Shown piece after piece: positions 11,207 through 24,558 of a stretch of DNA of 64,000 bases (the first letter of the stretch is position 1; the number at the start of each line of letters is the position of its first letter). The notes under the pieces were generated by a model, which saw only the letters and a list, made by a program, of their open reading frames with translations, ran no database searches and was not told the origin of the DNA. The translations under genes and the position numbers were made by a program. Source of the DNA: Tomocerus qinae (lineage: Eukaryota; Arthropoda; Collembola; Entomobryomorpha; Tomoceridae); the NCBI GenBank assembly GCA_020055645.1, contig CM034547.1, positions 36,993,909-37,057,908 of the forward strand, written 5' to 3'.

Positions 11207-14200
11207 TTGTCTACCTATAGAAAGAATAACCTAGTAATTAACATTTCTTTTGTTCCCCATCAGAAAATTATCATTGCATTTGCAGACAGTTTTGGATTTC
11301 ATAACTATTTCTACAATAAATTAGGTATTTTGATCTAGTTATTTATTCGTAGCAAGTAATGCCTTCGAGATAGTTATCTTTCAGTCAGTTTAGCAGTTGT
11401 ATTGCTCCTGGGAATATGTTGAAGCAACAACAACCTATGATATACTTTTGTACTTGCTACTTTTAACTCATTCGACTAATTGGAGATGTGTTTTTAATTA
11501 AAGAACGCACCTTGAAGGCATAAAGAAGCTGTGGCAGGAGAAATTCAATTCTCTGAGAATTAAATGTGACACACTGAGATAGGCTAGCAAGAGAGTTATC
11601 CTTTCCATAACTATAAAAGTTTTTGCATGCAAACCCAAGGGAGATATCTCTATCTAGTTCTCATACACCTTGAAGTGCTCGGCTACAAAAGCCCTTAGTC
11701 GTAAAAGGAATGTAATGCATAATAATGTAGTGATTATAGACACACGAGACTCTCTTGCGGTTGCGTCCATAATTTTTTGGAAGTTTATTCTTTAAACTTT
11801 CCGTTTTCTTTACATACTTACTTCCTTTAAACAAAAAACTTTTCCTTTTGTTTCATTTCAGTACATCAAATGATTTAGTATGTAAAAATAAGCAGAAGAG
11901 TAAGGATATTGTAAAATCCAACCTACCGAAAGGACCTTCGTAGAAGTGCATACCTAATAATAAGGACGTAATCATTATCATAGAATGTAAACCCTATTTC
12001 TCCTCCACTTTCAGTTCACTTTGAACACGGAACCAGTAAGCAAGTTGAAAAATGCAATCAACCTCCCTAGATGATCATCTCTGTGAATCTTTTAAACGCG
12101 ACCTACACAAAAGAAATACTTCCCTTTTGATTTAGTGTGTGAAAATAATTTTATCAAGAAACACTTTCTTAATCGAAACAGAACCAGCCCTTGACTGTGT
12201 TTTCCTTGTTTTGTTTGTGACAAAATGTCTAAACTGAAAAGAGAGTGAAGACCAAGGAAGATAGAGTCAGGAAAACCTATATTCCTTTAGGTTAGATGGC
12301 AGAAGTGTTGGCATTGATTTTACTCGTCTTCATCATCTTCTTCACTTTTCTTGCTTTCTTTTATCAAATTCAAGTTCTACTGGAGCTTCCCTGTCATTAT
12401 CAAGAGGCTGTTCCAATTCCAACATCCACTGTGAACCAAAATGACCATACTGACAGAATTCAATCAAGGTAATAAATGTTAAAAAATTCAAATTATTTAA
12501 TTATCTAATCAGCGACAGAGGATATGTTGTTCATGCCAAAATACACAGTTCTCACTGAGAAATTCTGTGAGATATAAACACAGATAGTTGCTCCACAACT
12601 TTTCCCCTTTTCAAATTACCTACTACAAAATTATTGAGTTAAAAGACGAAAGTTTGTAGATTTCAAATAACCTGTATGTAAAGATGCTATAGTTTATGAT
12701 GTTAGTTAATAAAATGCTTTTTCTTGGTTTATTGAACATTTGACTTATTACTTATGGTGAAAATATTTCACATTTTTACACTTGATGATCGTTACTTTTA
12801 AATTAGGTATGAGTAGTAAATAAACAAATAATACTAGAAATTTTGAAGGTCAATTCAGACAAACAGAATGTTGGAGAATAATTTGGGTTACGTAACAAAC
12901 CCCGAGAGACTGATTACATGGCCGCATCCTAATGGATACACAAGAGACTCTTGCCCCGGTCGATTTTTGACGAACGTGAGAGAAGAATCGGAACTTCTTT
13001 TGTCTGTGGAAACCTGCATTTGATATTAACAACCTTCAGTGATAAAGAGCATTATTTATCTATACCTTGGATTGGTCTAATTTTGAATCTGCACCAAATA
13101 AGGAAACATAAGGATGTAAAATATTTACACAAACTTCAAAATCTCATTTCATGGCCATTTTGGGTGAGTTCACTATTTGTATTTACTACTACATACCTAT
13201 AAATGTTACAACCACATAGTTTGTATTTCAAGGGTTCTTTCTTTTGTAAAAGCTAATATTTACACAAAATTCCAATTTCAGTTGACATTTGTTTGGCTTG
13301 TAAACTTAAATCAGTTGGTCGACAGTAGTGTACAAAAGGGTAGGTAATTTTGGTACAGCTACTTAGATATATTAGACCTTTCTATTCCATCTATTACAAA
13401 TTTTAAATTCAATGGTTAAGTGTTTACCTTTTAGACTAAAACAAATGTGGTTCGATTACATGTTTACTAGAGTCGGTTAACTCTGGTTCTTACATAATAA
13501 ATATCAGATAGAAAAAAGATTGCAATGGAACAAGGAATAAAGTTTCAAGAGATTCATTTGATGTTGGGAAATATCGACGGAAGTTATTGAAGCGTGTCGA
13601 CCGACAAAAACAACCTCGAGTTGTTTAGATTTTCCAGTCACTCAGACCTCAGAAAGAAATGAAGATGTATACCAACCAACACAATGCAACTCACTACTTC
13701 TAGAGAGGTGAATTCAGAGAATCGTGTGCACAATGTACATCGTGTTTTGCAAAATGATACGACACGGTTTACTTATCAGACTTTACAAATCCATGTTATT
13801 CATGCTTCCCGTATGTATATGCAGTAGTCCAATAGAGATAACTCAACTATTGGTTATGCCCAAAGGATTATCTGTATTGACTTAGACCGGACCCTCTAAA
13901 ATGTATTCTATACTTTCTCTAAAAGGCACGAGACCTGAGACCATGAGGTCGCAGGAGGGAAGGAAGGGACTAATTTTTTTCTGAGAAGAAAGATGTTTCT
14001 TATTATTCTGATTTCACATCAGGGAATTTTAATACGCAACCACCGGGCCCGGGAAATTGGGAAAACTTGTTTCCCGAGAAGAGTGATGTAGTTTTTCTCT
14101 ATAGCATATTTCGAGGACCAGATCAACAGGGACATAATAATAAGGTCATTGTCTAACTTTCATTTTTCACTCCTAAATAGCAGTGTTACCCATTCAAAAT

Positions 14201-17200
14201 ATTTAATTTCATACAACCCAAAGCCCCATTGAGGGAGGAATCAAAAATATTTTATTCATTTCCAGGACCATTTGGTGATAGATTGAACAATAGCTTTGAT
14301 AGCATCCCTTCATAGTTTAACCCAATAACGGGACGATTTTTCCCGGATCTCCCTGTTGGACTGCTACACAGTAGGGTCTTGTTTTTTTAGGTTTTAAGTA
14401 CAAAGTTCTGTATTCGATTGATGTACCATGCAGTCTGGTTCTGCGCTGCATAATTCATTACGTAGTACAAAAAAGGTAAATAATATTTCTGTTTGAATAG
14501 ATTGGGAGAATTGCTTCTTTATCCGACTTTCCTGTGATGTGATATCCGATGTGCTCGGCTTATGACAATAGATACTAAAGTTTATACCTGATTGCAGGCA
14601 TTCAATTTTATCGAAAGCGTTCTGTGTCAATCAACCTCGAAATTTAAGTACTTTGGTTAAAAGTGGAATAGATAATATTTTAGTGGTAAATAACTCACAG
14701 CGCATTTCATATCATTTAAATACAATTACATTATACATTATGCATACCTCTTCTGTATTCCAATTTTTCATTCAGTTCAAAATGTCCTATTTTCCCATTG
14801 AATGAGACTTGGCAGTAGAAATTCTGAACTTCTGAAATCAAATAAACATATTCATTGAATAGGTACTTCGTACGTATTGTCATTGTTCTCTTCCCATTCA
14901 GCTTATTCAGTGAACTTGTCTTTTCTTTCCCCAACCATAAGTATTCTGTAGAATTTGTGGCATAAAGCTCAGTTCAAATCAGAAAGCCAATTAGCTTACG
15001 GATGTGCAATTAGTAAATGTTAATCAATAAGCCTTGACTCACTGAAACAAGAACAAGCACTAAAAAAGTCAGGACCTTATTGACAGTCCACGGGTAGGTA
15101 TCTTTTTCTTCGTAGATATTTACTATGAGTGACTATAGAGTTGTTCTAAGGGTAGTATATCTGTGCTGCGTAGAAACTCTGCAATGCTCATTCGGAAAGT
15201 GAAAATTGGGGACTTTCTCTTACATCTCAAGGGAGAGAATTTCAACTTTACTTCCTATATGCCACTATTTCAAAGCACTCAGCTAGTGCTTTGTATATCA
15301 TCTAACACTACTTTACACACAAATGATTTGACTTACGACCGACGTGTCACGTACATCAACAACATCTACTCTATGAGCTACGTGGACTTGCATATGAGAT
15401 GCTATCGCATCAATCCACACATGTTCTGTATTTTATCAACCAACCAGCATGCATATGCAGTACTATGAATATTCACTACAGTGTATTTCATTTTGACGCT
15501 CATTAAAATATAATCGCAAAATATTATATGAACTTCACTTTACTGTAAAATTTTTAACGCCCTTATTATGGAATACAATTTTTTTTACTATGCACTAGTG
15601 AAACTAATAAATATTTAACCTTCAGGTATCAGTAACGCTCTAATACTAGGTTCCCAAAATAATTTGTGTGACTGATCAAATACGAAGACTGTATGCCATG
15701 TCTGTTTTATTATAATATGTAAACGTTTTCATCTCACAGGTAAGTGATAATATAATAGAATTGAAATAGTGAGACAAAGCAAAGAATAATAGTGCTTGTT
15801 CTGTCTGCATGAAAGCCAAGCACAATGTAAAATTCAGATGGATTCGTGGGAAAGAAATCTCAATATTATTGTTTGGTTTTCCTTGCATTCGATCAGCCAA
15901 GAGAACTTAATCCAAATGCCAAATGGGTTTCTTGCCGCAGTTTGTTTGCTTTGCAATATGATCTCTTTCTTGACACTTTCACTTCGGCATGCAATGGACA
16001 TTTTTGTTGTTTTAGCTATACATGTCATATGTCATGTCTGGCGAAGCTTTTAGAAAAACGTGGTTTTAAGAACTGTACACTAACGGGGACCTGAACTAGG
16101 TTAGTAAAAACGCTAACTATGAATTTATTAATCCTGTCCTAGATTTTGAATACTTTTCCAGAAATGAATTTTGCTTTTTGGATTTCTTTAATTAATGGTT
16201 AAAATCTAGAGTAGAAAGGTATACGCAGAAGTATCAACAGAGTAGTGTGTAAAGCTCAAGTATTTAACAGAATGAATTGCAGATAAGCACCAACTGTGTG
16301 TGCTTACAGGAGCCAGGAATCACCGGAGAAGCGGAATGACCGCCTCATGCAATTGCATTGCTTTAGGTTGCGCTGAGTGAAAGGGTTCTTGCATGCCTCA
16401 CAGCAAGTAGCGTATTAAGTGCACTGCCTATTGTGCCTATTACTACGTTTTATAATACTATAGAATGTCCTTATGATATTATCTACTACCAATACTTATT
16501 GTTGTGCTTTATGAAATAAAATATATAATTTTGCATATTAAAAATCAGCATAAAACTCTTAAAGTTTTTAGATAGAATAACGAATCAGTCACACTTATTA
16601 AAGTTACTTGTTTTAAGAAATGTGCGCAGAGCGGCCAGGCTTCGTTTTACAAAAAGCAATGCTAGAGATAATTAAATTAAAATTAGCAGAAGCTAAAAAC
16701 AAATAAGCTCCGGGGTAGTGTAGGGATAAGGATAGGAAAGCAAGGTTATTTTGAATTTTACTGTAGCTAAATGTTAAAAAGCATATGATAACTGTAATTA
16801 ATGTTAAATAGATGGTAATCCTCTACACATTTAAAAGCTTTTATTGAAATAATCTGCTTCTACAAGTTAAATTCAACTCTATAAATATAACTAACACATA
16901 ATTTACATAAACTAATGGTACTAAATCAACATTATTAAGAAATTTTTGAATAAGTTTGTATTTGAATAAAAAGTATAGTTAAAATGCGACAAATATAATA
17001 TTTACCTCTATATCTATATCTACGCTTAAGATAGGTGCTTTTATATATTTTCCCTATATAACATATGACAGAATATTTTTTGAAACATAAATGTCGAATC
17101 AAAGTAGGATTTCGAAGGTATGAGCAAGTGACCCCAAGTAGTCGTCCACAAGAAGTTCGTCATATTTTACCACTTGCCTAGCAATTCTTTTGTCACAAAT

Positions 17201-19979
17201 TTCATAAACACGCCGTTTTTTCTTTGGAGGCTCACCTATTTTAATTTGTTGCATTCTTAGGTCTTGTACACTTTGTTGTTTCTGTTAGAAGTGAATGAAG
17301 TTGGACATAGACTCTAATTTAGGAAGATTGCTTTTTTACAGCCATACTAGATTCATTGAAAAGTGCATTAGCAAGTATGTTGGTAGTTGTAGCATAGGAT
17401 TTTTCTGAGGAGAGGTTGATCTCATTTCTCAACTCCCTGTATCTAACGTTTGTAGCACTTTAAATATGATTGTGACATTTTGTAAAGATGATCTGATCGT
17501 TTAATGTATGCACAGCTCCCCTACACTCGAAGGAATAGTCCCTTGTACATCGCCAGTGTTTTTACCCGACTTAGCTGTACTGTGTAATCTATATGTATAA
17601 TTTTCATGGTCTACCAAAATGTCTTTTCCTTCGGCATTTTTCACAAAACGGAAAGACATATTTTCAGTTAACTGCATGAGAAATAATGCTTAAATTAACC
17701 TATTGGAAGCAGAAAATATTTTATAAGTATGTCTTGTGTAAATTAAAGAATTTATGCTTACTTGTAAATATTAGAAAATATAAATTTAGGATAAAAAGAC
17801 TACAGAATTTCGACAAAAATTGATGGTGATATTCACATGGTTATCTTTGACCGAAAACTGACAAAAATGTAGTGATAATATCGTATATAAATTTTCAATT
17901 TCATTATCTAATAAGAATATAATACTGATAATTTTCTGCATTTTATTTTGCATTGACATAATTTATTTAGCTTTTTAGTCAACTTCCAATATACATACTA
18001 ATGTTAAACATACAAACATTAATTTATCATTATTTGTAAAACTACCTGCTTGCATAAAGTGAGAGACCTAAACCTAAATGCTTATACTGTACTAATACGT
18101 GCGTACTAATTATAGCATTGCGTACACTACATACTTTACACAATGAACTGCATGTAGTGCCTTAAGCTGCTTGGTGCTATCTTGCACGGCAATTGCAAGC
18201 GTCGGTCATTCCCGTGCGCCTGTAAGATGCTAAGGCGGAGGTTCGTGGCAGGCTGTGTTTCCATGTAATCACTGCTCTGCCGGGGGTCAAATGATAGTGT
18301 AGATATTTGCCGAATTGTATAACGTCATGTTTTCATCATAGTTTGCTTGTTTCTAGTATTTTTGAGGGTTTTATACATATACTGATAATAAAGCCACAAG
18401 GGAAGTGGAATGACGCTGACATATTTCCCATTTGATTTTGACAGGACAAAAAATGTCAATGTCCCTATAAATAGCACTTTTTTGCAAGAAACTGCACGAT
18501 TGTGCATTAGTATACCATTACAATATATATTAAGGGGGTAATGATACAAGGAAATGTGATACATACAAGTTGAATCGGAAAAACTGTTTGCATGGCTGAG
18601 AGTTGATGGAGTAAATGTATAAGAATTTCAGTCATTTGCTAGCAATGATTTTCGTTTAGCGTGACGTGTTACTAATGTTACTTATTATTGTACAAAAAAT
18701 CGATGTGGAAGGTATTCTTGCTACGTCTCTGGAAACTGGTATTCTTATTACTTTCATACAGTTGAGCAGACAACTCAGTGTACCATTATCACCCATTCAA
18801 GTACTTAAGCTGGTTTCATAACGTTATTACTTTAGAATAATATAATACAAATATTACAGCTAGATAGTACTTATTCCGAGTAATTGTGGCGCTTACAATA
18901 TCTCAGACAACAATGAGTAATGAAATAGTTACAATAACATAATACTATGAAGTAGTTATTTGAACAGGGGGTTAGGTATTTAAAGTTTTCCAATACTTAA
19001 ATGTATTATTTTCAATGAATTCATGTGAAATTCGGAGTATAAAATAAAATTCAATAAGTGTCTAGGTAGTTAGGATCTCTTGAGAAGGAATAGAAAGAGA
19101 CGTTCAGTGTGCGAAATAAATCTACTTAAGGCCTAACAAGCTTTGGCATTTCTCCTTTGAGATTGGGTTATTTGTATCACAAGTGGAAACTTGACTTCCT
19201 TCTATGCCACTACGCTAACCCTTGACTTCTCTTCAGTAAATGTACAAAGTTGAGAAGGAGATGAGGTATAAGTAGATCTTTAACAGGCTGTAGCAGGTAA
19301 ACCCAAGTTAAGTAAAAAAAAAGAAGTTTTAAATGCATAAAGATCGATTTCTATTTAGTCTTCCTCTTACTGACGTAAGTTTAAAGGGGTATAAGTATGA
19401 GATTAGTGTGAAAGAAAGAAAATAGTTTTACAGTTGAAAGGAACAGAAGATAAATATACTTGAATATAAAAAGAGACGTGCACAACTTTCTACAAAAGAC
19501 GAGATAGACGGACCTACACACTTTATGCAGTACAAACAGTAGTTTACACAATATGTAACAGAATAACGTTACCAACCGTTCTGTGCGTACTGTTATCTTA
19601 CAGTCAAAAGCCAGTTCATCATCAAACTAATACTTTCTGTATAGTATAGAGTAGATGAAACGAAGTTTCTGTTAAGAAACGGTTATAGTAGCTAAATAAA
19701 TGTAGTAAATATTATAGAAGAGATAATCTTATAGCCTTATATATAAGGTAAGAAACAAGAACCGAGTCCCAAAGGTTCTGTTCGTTAGAAAAACAGTCTC
19801 CTCTTCTAGGATCGGTGATTATTACGTAGATTTATCTGTTCCCAAAAGAGAGAAGGCTGGATAGACGGAACTGCATTGTGTTCCTTCTCCACAGTACAAT
19901 TACATATAACTTCGTATAACATTACAAGTATACATAATGAAAATGTTAATCTTAAATAAGTTGCTAAAGACGAATGACG
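11207..19979. other. Intergenic stretch, one weak ORF only
   Basis: Apart from the weak candidate at 12296-12472 described separately, I see no supported gene. Frames such as 15163-15468 and 15796-16094 give sequences without recognisable domains. A GGTTCGATTAC box near 13449 resembles a tRNA B box but lacks a matching A box. A short GC palindrome (CCGGGCCCGG) sits near 14044. Confidence 0.5.
12296..12472 (+). CDS. Weak candidate small membrane protein or first exon
   Basis: A 58-codon frame starts MAEVLALILLVFIIFFTFL, a strong hydrophobic helix, followed by a polar tail ending QNDHTDRIQSR. It begins directly after an in-frame TAG. It is also bracketed by acceptor-like TTTAGGTTAG at its 5' end and donor-like AAG|GTAATA at 12469, so it might instead be an exon. 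The hydrophobic part coincides with a pyrimidine-rich tract, which gives such translations by chance. I recognise no family and found no partner exon downstream. Confidence 0.18.
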   Translation: MAEVLALILLVFIIFFTFLAFFYQIQVLLELPCHYQEAVPIPTSTVNQNDHTDRIQSR

Positions 19980-20006
19980 AATTCCACTTCAGTCTACTCA
20001 CCGTTC

Positions 20007-20111
20007 GTATTTACAGACAGTAAGCGTCTCTGAGTGAGATAATAACCACACATTTTAAAGTAAAAACAATCCTATATATGCATGTACCTACTAAGCCAAC
20101 CTCATTGTTTC
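20007..20111 (+). repeat. DIRS left inverted terminal repeat
   Basis: 105 bp that match the reverse complement of 24454-24558 at every base by direct reading. The repeat starts GTATTTACAGACAG and ends CCTCATTGTTTC. The outer extension 19980-20006 is reproduced, inverted, in the internal complementary region. Confidence 0.93.
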
Positions 20112-20288
20112 TTTGTGTGAGTGCTGTAACCACCACTCAATAACAGGCTTTCAAGTATCAACTTGGGGTAACAGTAAGTTTCCGTAAACCTGTTTTTTGT
20201 TTTTTTTTTGTTTTTAAATTTGCATGTACTATTTAAATTTTAATTATCCTAAGCTAATATTCGCCAATTTAGTTTATTGGTTCATAGA

Positions 20289-21370
20289 ATGGGAAAACGA
20301 AGACATCGTCATTCATCATCATCACCGAAGTCCTTCATCATCATCTAGTAGGCACAAAAGATCCAGACGATTCCGACATAAGGATGACGTCAGAGAAACC
20401 CTAAAACAACTTGCTGAGGCTGTTAATACATTGACCTCAGCAGTAACGTTTGGAAGGGTCCCCGGATCTAAAAATCCCACTTCAGCTGCTTCGGGCTCGA
20501 GGGCTCGGGTTAGTTCTAGAAGTCGGGAACATCCGTGTTGAGTGGTCATAGCATCAATGACCCTACTCACATTGGATATAATATACAAAACTCGCCCCCT
20601 TTCAGTGGTGAGGTAGCAGATGATGACCTCCTGGATCTACATGCACCAAAAGACATCGAAGAAGAAGTTCTTAATCTTCTAGGCTCAACACCAGATGACA
20701 CTCCGAAATTTGGTCCAAATATTGACGATCAAATTGTAAAACGGTGGAAAAATATAATACAGAACGGGTTGACGGATGAAGATAAAAAGAAACTAGGTGC
20801 AGAATATCCTGCACCAGAAAATTGTCTCGTCATATCTGTCTGTATCCAAAGACACAAGCGATCAGTTCAGAATATTGCCTACAAAGAGACAAACAGTTAT
20901 CTGAGTTTCAAAACTCTATTTCAACAAGTCTTTCGGCACTAAGCACAGCTTTACAGTGTGTTCTTCGTCCGTTGGAGAAGGGCATAATAGCTAAAGACAT
21001 AATATCACATGTCAGCTCTGCAGCCCAGATTATGTTGGATACTCAACGCAGCATTTCGATTCATAAAAAATCGCTTATTGAACCAAGGCATGGTTCCGTG
21101 AAAAAGGTTGCAGCTGACTCAATAATTGACGAATTTTTATTCGGAAATGACTTCAAAGTTGGGAAGGGCAATTACAAAGCCCACGTCAGCTGCCAAGACT
21201 ACAAAAAGTCCCAAAACTTCAATAAAGCATCCAACATATCCCAGAAGTATTTAAAATACCGTCGCCCGCTCACTTACAAAAATACACCCAATCGAAGTCG
21301 AGCGGGCATCGCCGATCTCAGAGGTGAATCCAAATTTCACAGAGGTAAGTTTTGTTTCAGGTCGTCTTAA
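20289..21370 (+). pseudogene. DIRS ORF1 (gag-like), frameshifted
   Basis: The likely start is the ATG at 20289, giving a basic, Ser/His-rich N-terminus (MGKRRHRHSSSSPK), then a shift within the TCATCATCATC tract into the frame reading SSSRHKRSRRFRHKDDVRE. Further frame changes occur near 20535 and 20825, after which the frame runs to the stop at 21370. The middle part is acidic (VADDDLLDLHAPKDIEEEV). The stretch KKLGAEYPAPENC followed by YPKTQ resembles the conserved region of DIRS gag proteins. It probably packaged element RNA when intact. Confidence 0.6.
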
Positions 21371-22273
21371 AGATATTTTAACTGCTGGATCGTATTGTCC
21401 GAAGATAATGGAATTTTGTCTACGATTTCTGGGTTTAAACTCCCATTTAAATCTATTCCTGAGCAGAATAGAGTTCCTAAAAAATTGATTCTTAACGAAT
21501 CAGACTCCCTTGCAATGGACAAAGAAATTTTTTCGATTGTTAGAAAGTAAAGCAATTGAATCTTGTAACAGGGAGCCGGGAGAATACACTTCGCCAATTT
21601 CTCTCGTACCTAAACCGGACGGCAACAAAAGATTTATTTTAAATCTGAAAAGAGTTAATCGGCATATATTATGTCCCCATTTTAAAATGGAGAACTGTCG
21701 TTCAGTATGGAAAATTATTAGTAAAAGCTGTTACTTTGGTACTATAGACATTACAGATGCCTATTTTCATATCCCAGTATTTGCTGAACACAGAAAATAC
21801 TTGTGATTTATTTGGAAAGATATTATGTACCAGTTCAACTACATACCATTGGGTTAAATGTAGCACCACGTACATTTACAAAGCTTCTTAAACCTGTAGT
21901 TTTGTTTTTACGGTCCAAAGGCCATTTGTCAATTGTATACATCGATGATATTCTCCTGTTAGGAGAGAATTATGAACAATGTCTGCTAAATATTAAACAG
22001 ACAGTGTCATTACTAACAAAGATAGGATTTGTAATTAATTTAGACAAATCTATTTTGCAACCAACAACCAGGATAAAATTCCTAGGATTTGTATTCGATT
22101 TTATTAATTTTACAATTAATTTGCCAGAAGCTAAACGAGACCTAATTTCTCGCTCTTGTAGTAAACTCATAAGACATAAAGGGCAACTATCAGATCGTTT
22201 GCTCAATTTCTTGGTATTTTGGTCGCAGCAACACCTGATGTGGGGTATGGCTTACTTTATACCAAAACGCTAG
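21371..22273 (+). pseudogene. DIRS reverse transcriptase, broken
   Basis: Polymerase copying element RNA into cDNA. Recognisable blocks in order: SLVPKPDGNKRFILNLK (fingers), YFGTIDITDAYFHIPV (first catalytic Asp region), PLGLNVAPRTFTKLLKP, then VYIDDILLL with the YIDD catalytic pair at 21938-21949, and IKFLGFVFDF (thumb). Breaks seen: an apparent extra T in a six-T run at about 21526-21531, an in-frame TGA at 21804 where an Arg codon is expected, and a one-base loss near 21849. The catalytic Asp residues themselves are intact. Confidence 0.85.
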
Positions 22274-23045
22274 AAAGAGAAATATTTCTAAGTCTTCGTC
22301 ACTCATTTGGAAATTACGATTCAACAATGGTTTTAAATTTGAAAGCCATTAAAGATATCGTTTGGTGGAGTGACATTTCTTCTAGATCCTCACCCCCAAT
22401 CAGGCGGGAATACTATTCGTTAGAAATATTCACCGGTGCTTCCAAAACCGGTTGGTGTGCAACATGTAATGGAAATCGCACACATGGGTCTTGGGATGTA
22501 AAAGAAACACAACATAGTTTTAATTTTCTAAAACTGAAAGAAGCATATTATGGGCTTAGAGGTTTTGCCAATACTATTTCCAATGCAAATATTTTATTGC
22601 GAATTGATAATACGACAGCTGTTTCGTATGTAAATAGAATGGGAGGGGTCCAGTTTCAAGCTTTAAATTTGATTACACGCGACATTTGGCAATGGTGTGA
22701 AACTAGAAATATTTTCCTATTTGCATCAAATATTGCGGGAAAAAATAATTTAATTGCTGACAAAGAGTCAAGAAATACTGATTTCCATTCCGAATGGAGT
22801 TTAGATCGAAATGTCTACTTAAATATCACTAAAGCTCTCAAATTTTACCCAAAATAGATTTGTTTGCAACAAATATTATTACTCAATGCAAACAATTTGT
22901 TTCTTGGAACGCTGGCCCTTTTGCATCAAAAGTTGACGCATTTACATTGAATTGGCGAAACTTGAGCTTTTATGCCTTTCTTCCGTTCTCTTTACTTTTA
23001 AAATGTCTTCAAAAAATGATGACAGCGGAGAGGGTTTGGTTGTAG
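22274..23045 (+). pseudogene. DIRS RNase H and post-RNase H region, broken
   Basis: RNase H removes the RNA strand during reverse transcription. The frame 22219-22857 carries EIFTGASKTGWCATC, LKLKEAYYGLRGFA, LLRIDNTTAVSYVNRMGG and NNLIADKESR. The first block normally has Asp (FTDAS); here codon 22435-22437 is GGT (Gly), so a catalytic carboxylate appears lost. A frame change near 22850 leads into IDLFATNIITQCKQFVSW and FYAFLPFSLLLKCLQK, the post-RNase H segment that in DIRS elements is usually annotated as methyltransferase-like. Its usual PPF motif reads LPF here. Confidence 0.75.
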
Positions 23046-24166
23046 CGCCATTTTAACCATCACAACCTTGGTACCCTCTCTTCTTAAAATTAGTCAAGGG
23101 GGATTCAATAACTCTAAAATATTTTAAAGAGCTCCTTTTATTTTCGGGGCAGGGCACACCTAATGACATCGCTTTCCCTGGTGGCCGCCGTTTTGTCCGG
23201 GAAGCTTTAGTGCATTCTGGAACCCTCAATGACGTAATCGGCTTATTACTCTCATCATTAGAAGATTCATCATGGCGTCAATATGACAGATACTTAAGTC
23301 CGTGGTGAAACTTCTGCATTAGTAAACAAAATTCTCCAAATGAACCATCTCAACATTCGGCCCTGTCATTCCTCAAGGATTTAGCAGATAAAGGATTAAG
23401 CTACAGGCAATAAACTCTGCCCGGTCAGCGATATCGTTATTAATCCCTTCGCACAAAGGTTACCGACTTGGGGAAGACCCATTAATATGCAGATTAATTA
23501 AAGCAGTGGGGAAAAATTATTCCGCCAAGACCCCGATACAATTCAATTTGGGATCCAACTCAAGCTTTAAATTACCTCAAGTCACTGGAACCGCTGGAAT
23601 CTCTGACTCTTACAAACCTGACTTTGAAGACCATTGGGTTACTTGCGCTTGCAACTGCCCATAGGGTTCAAACGTTTGCTTCCATTGAAGTTAGTAACAT
23701 ACATGAATATGAAGATCGAATAGAAATTTTAATTCTAGCCAAATTGAAGACTTTAGGCCCTGGAAAACTTCAACCGTGTCTCATTGCCAAAGTTTACCGA
23801 GCAATCGGCATGGTGTGCAGCTAGATCCCTTTATTTTTATATGGATAAAATCTCACCACTAAGAACTCCTGGGGAAACTAAATTATTTTTAAGTTTAACC
23901 TCAGGACACAAAGTTGTCGGTTCGCAGACAATCAGCCGTTGGATCAAAACGGTTCTCAAGAACAGCGGAATATCAATAACATCAATGTTTATTCGGCTCA
24001 TAGTACTAGGCACGCCGCAACATCGGCAGCCTCCAGGAAAGGGATTTCTATTGATGTTATCCGAAACAGAGTTGGTTGGTCAAACAATTCCAATGTTTTT
24101 ACTAACTATTACAATTTACCTTTAGATAACAGTCATGATTTTGCCAAATCAGTATTAATGGATTGA
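23046..24166 (+). pseudogene. DIRS tyrosine recombinase, broken in its N-terminal half
   Basis: This enzyme integrates the circular DNA intermediate in place of an integrase. The catalytic tetrad is visible: Arg in LATAHRVQTFAS (codon 23663-23665), His and Arg in AHSTRHAATSAA (23999-24001 and 24008-24010), and Tyr in VFTNYYNLP (about 24107). The core sits in two frames, 23624-23824 and 23939-24166. The N-terminal half (about 23046-23620) contains stops, for example near 23305, and at least one frame change. The sequence ends SVLMD, stop at 24166, just before the internal complementary region. Confidence 0.8.
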
Positions 24167-24244
24167 ATCGTTCCAATTTCTGAAAATGGATTTAATGAAA
24201 ATACATTTACAGTATTTTTGTCAGTTTCGCAAATCTTTCAACAT

Positions 24245-24360
24245 CTTACTGTCTGTAAATACGAACGGTGAGTAGACTGAAGTGGAATTATACGATTAAA
24301 CGAAGAACTTACCTGAAGTTTGATCGTAATTCCACGAGGGATACTCACCGGAGTATTTAC
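24245..24360 (-). repeat. DIRS internal complementary region (circle junction)
   Basis: Bases 24245-24289 are the reverse complement of the element's left end (19980-20024), and 24286-24360 are the reverse complement of its right end. The two halves overlap on AATT at 24286-24289. The region therefore encodes, inverted, the junction of the two termini, as expected if it templates end completion and circularisation. Confidence 0.9.
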
Positions 24361-24453
24361 TCCCACCCTCCGCTAAAAATTTAGATCATTCTCTAAAAAT
24401 TTTATTCATAATATCATACTATTATGCAATTGTCCCATAGCGAAACATGACAC

Positions 24454-24558
24454 GAAACAATGAGGTTGGCTTAGTAGGTACATGCATATATAGGATTGTT
24501 TTTACTTTAAAATGTGTGGTTATTATCTCACTCAGAGACGCTTACTGTCTGTAAATAC
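24454..24558 (-). repeat. DIRS right inverted terminal repeat
   Basis: Exact inverted copy of 20007-20111 over 105 bp. It is followed by a right-specific extension to 24626 that includes CTCGTGGAATTACGATC and ends ATAATT. Confidence 0.93.

Noticed and set aside
13430..13520. GGTTCGATTAC resembling a tRNA B box
   Set aside because: No A box or cloverleaf can be built at the proper distance upstream.
15163..15468. 101-codon frame on the plus strand
   Set aside because: No recognisable domain, no splice or promoter context, composition like the surrounding non-coding DNA.
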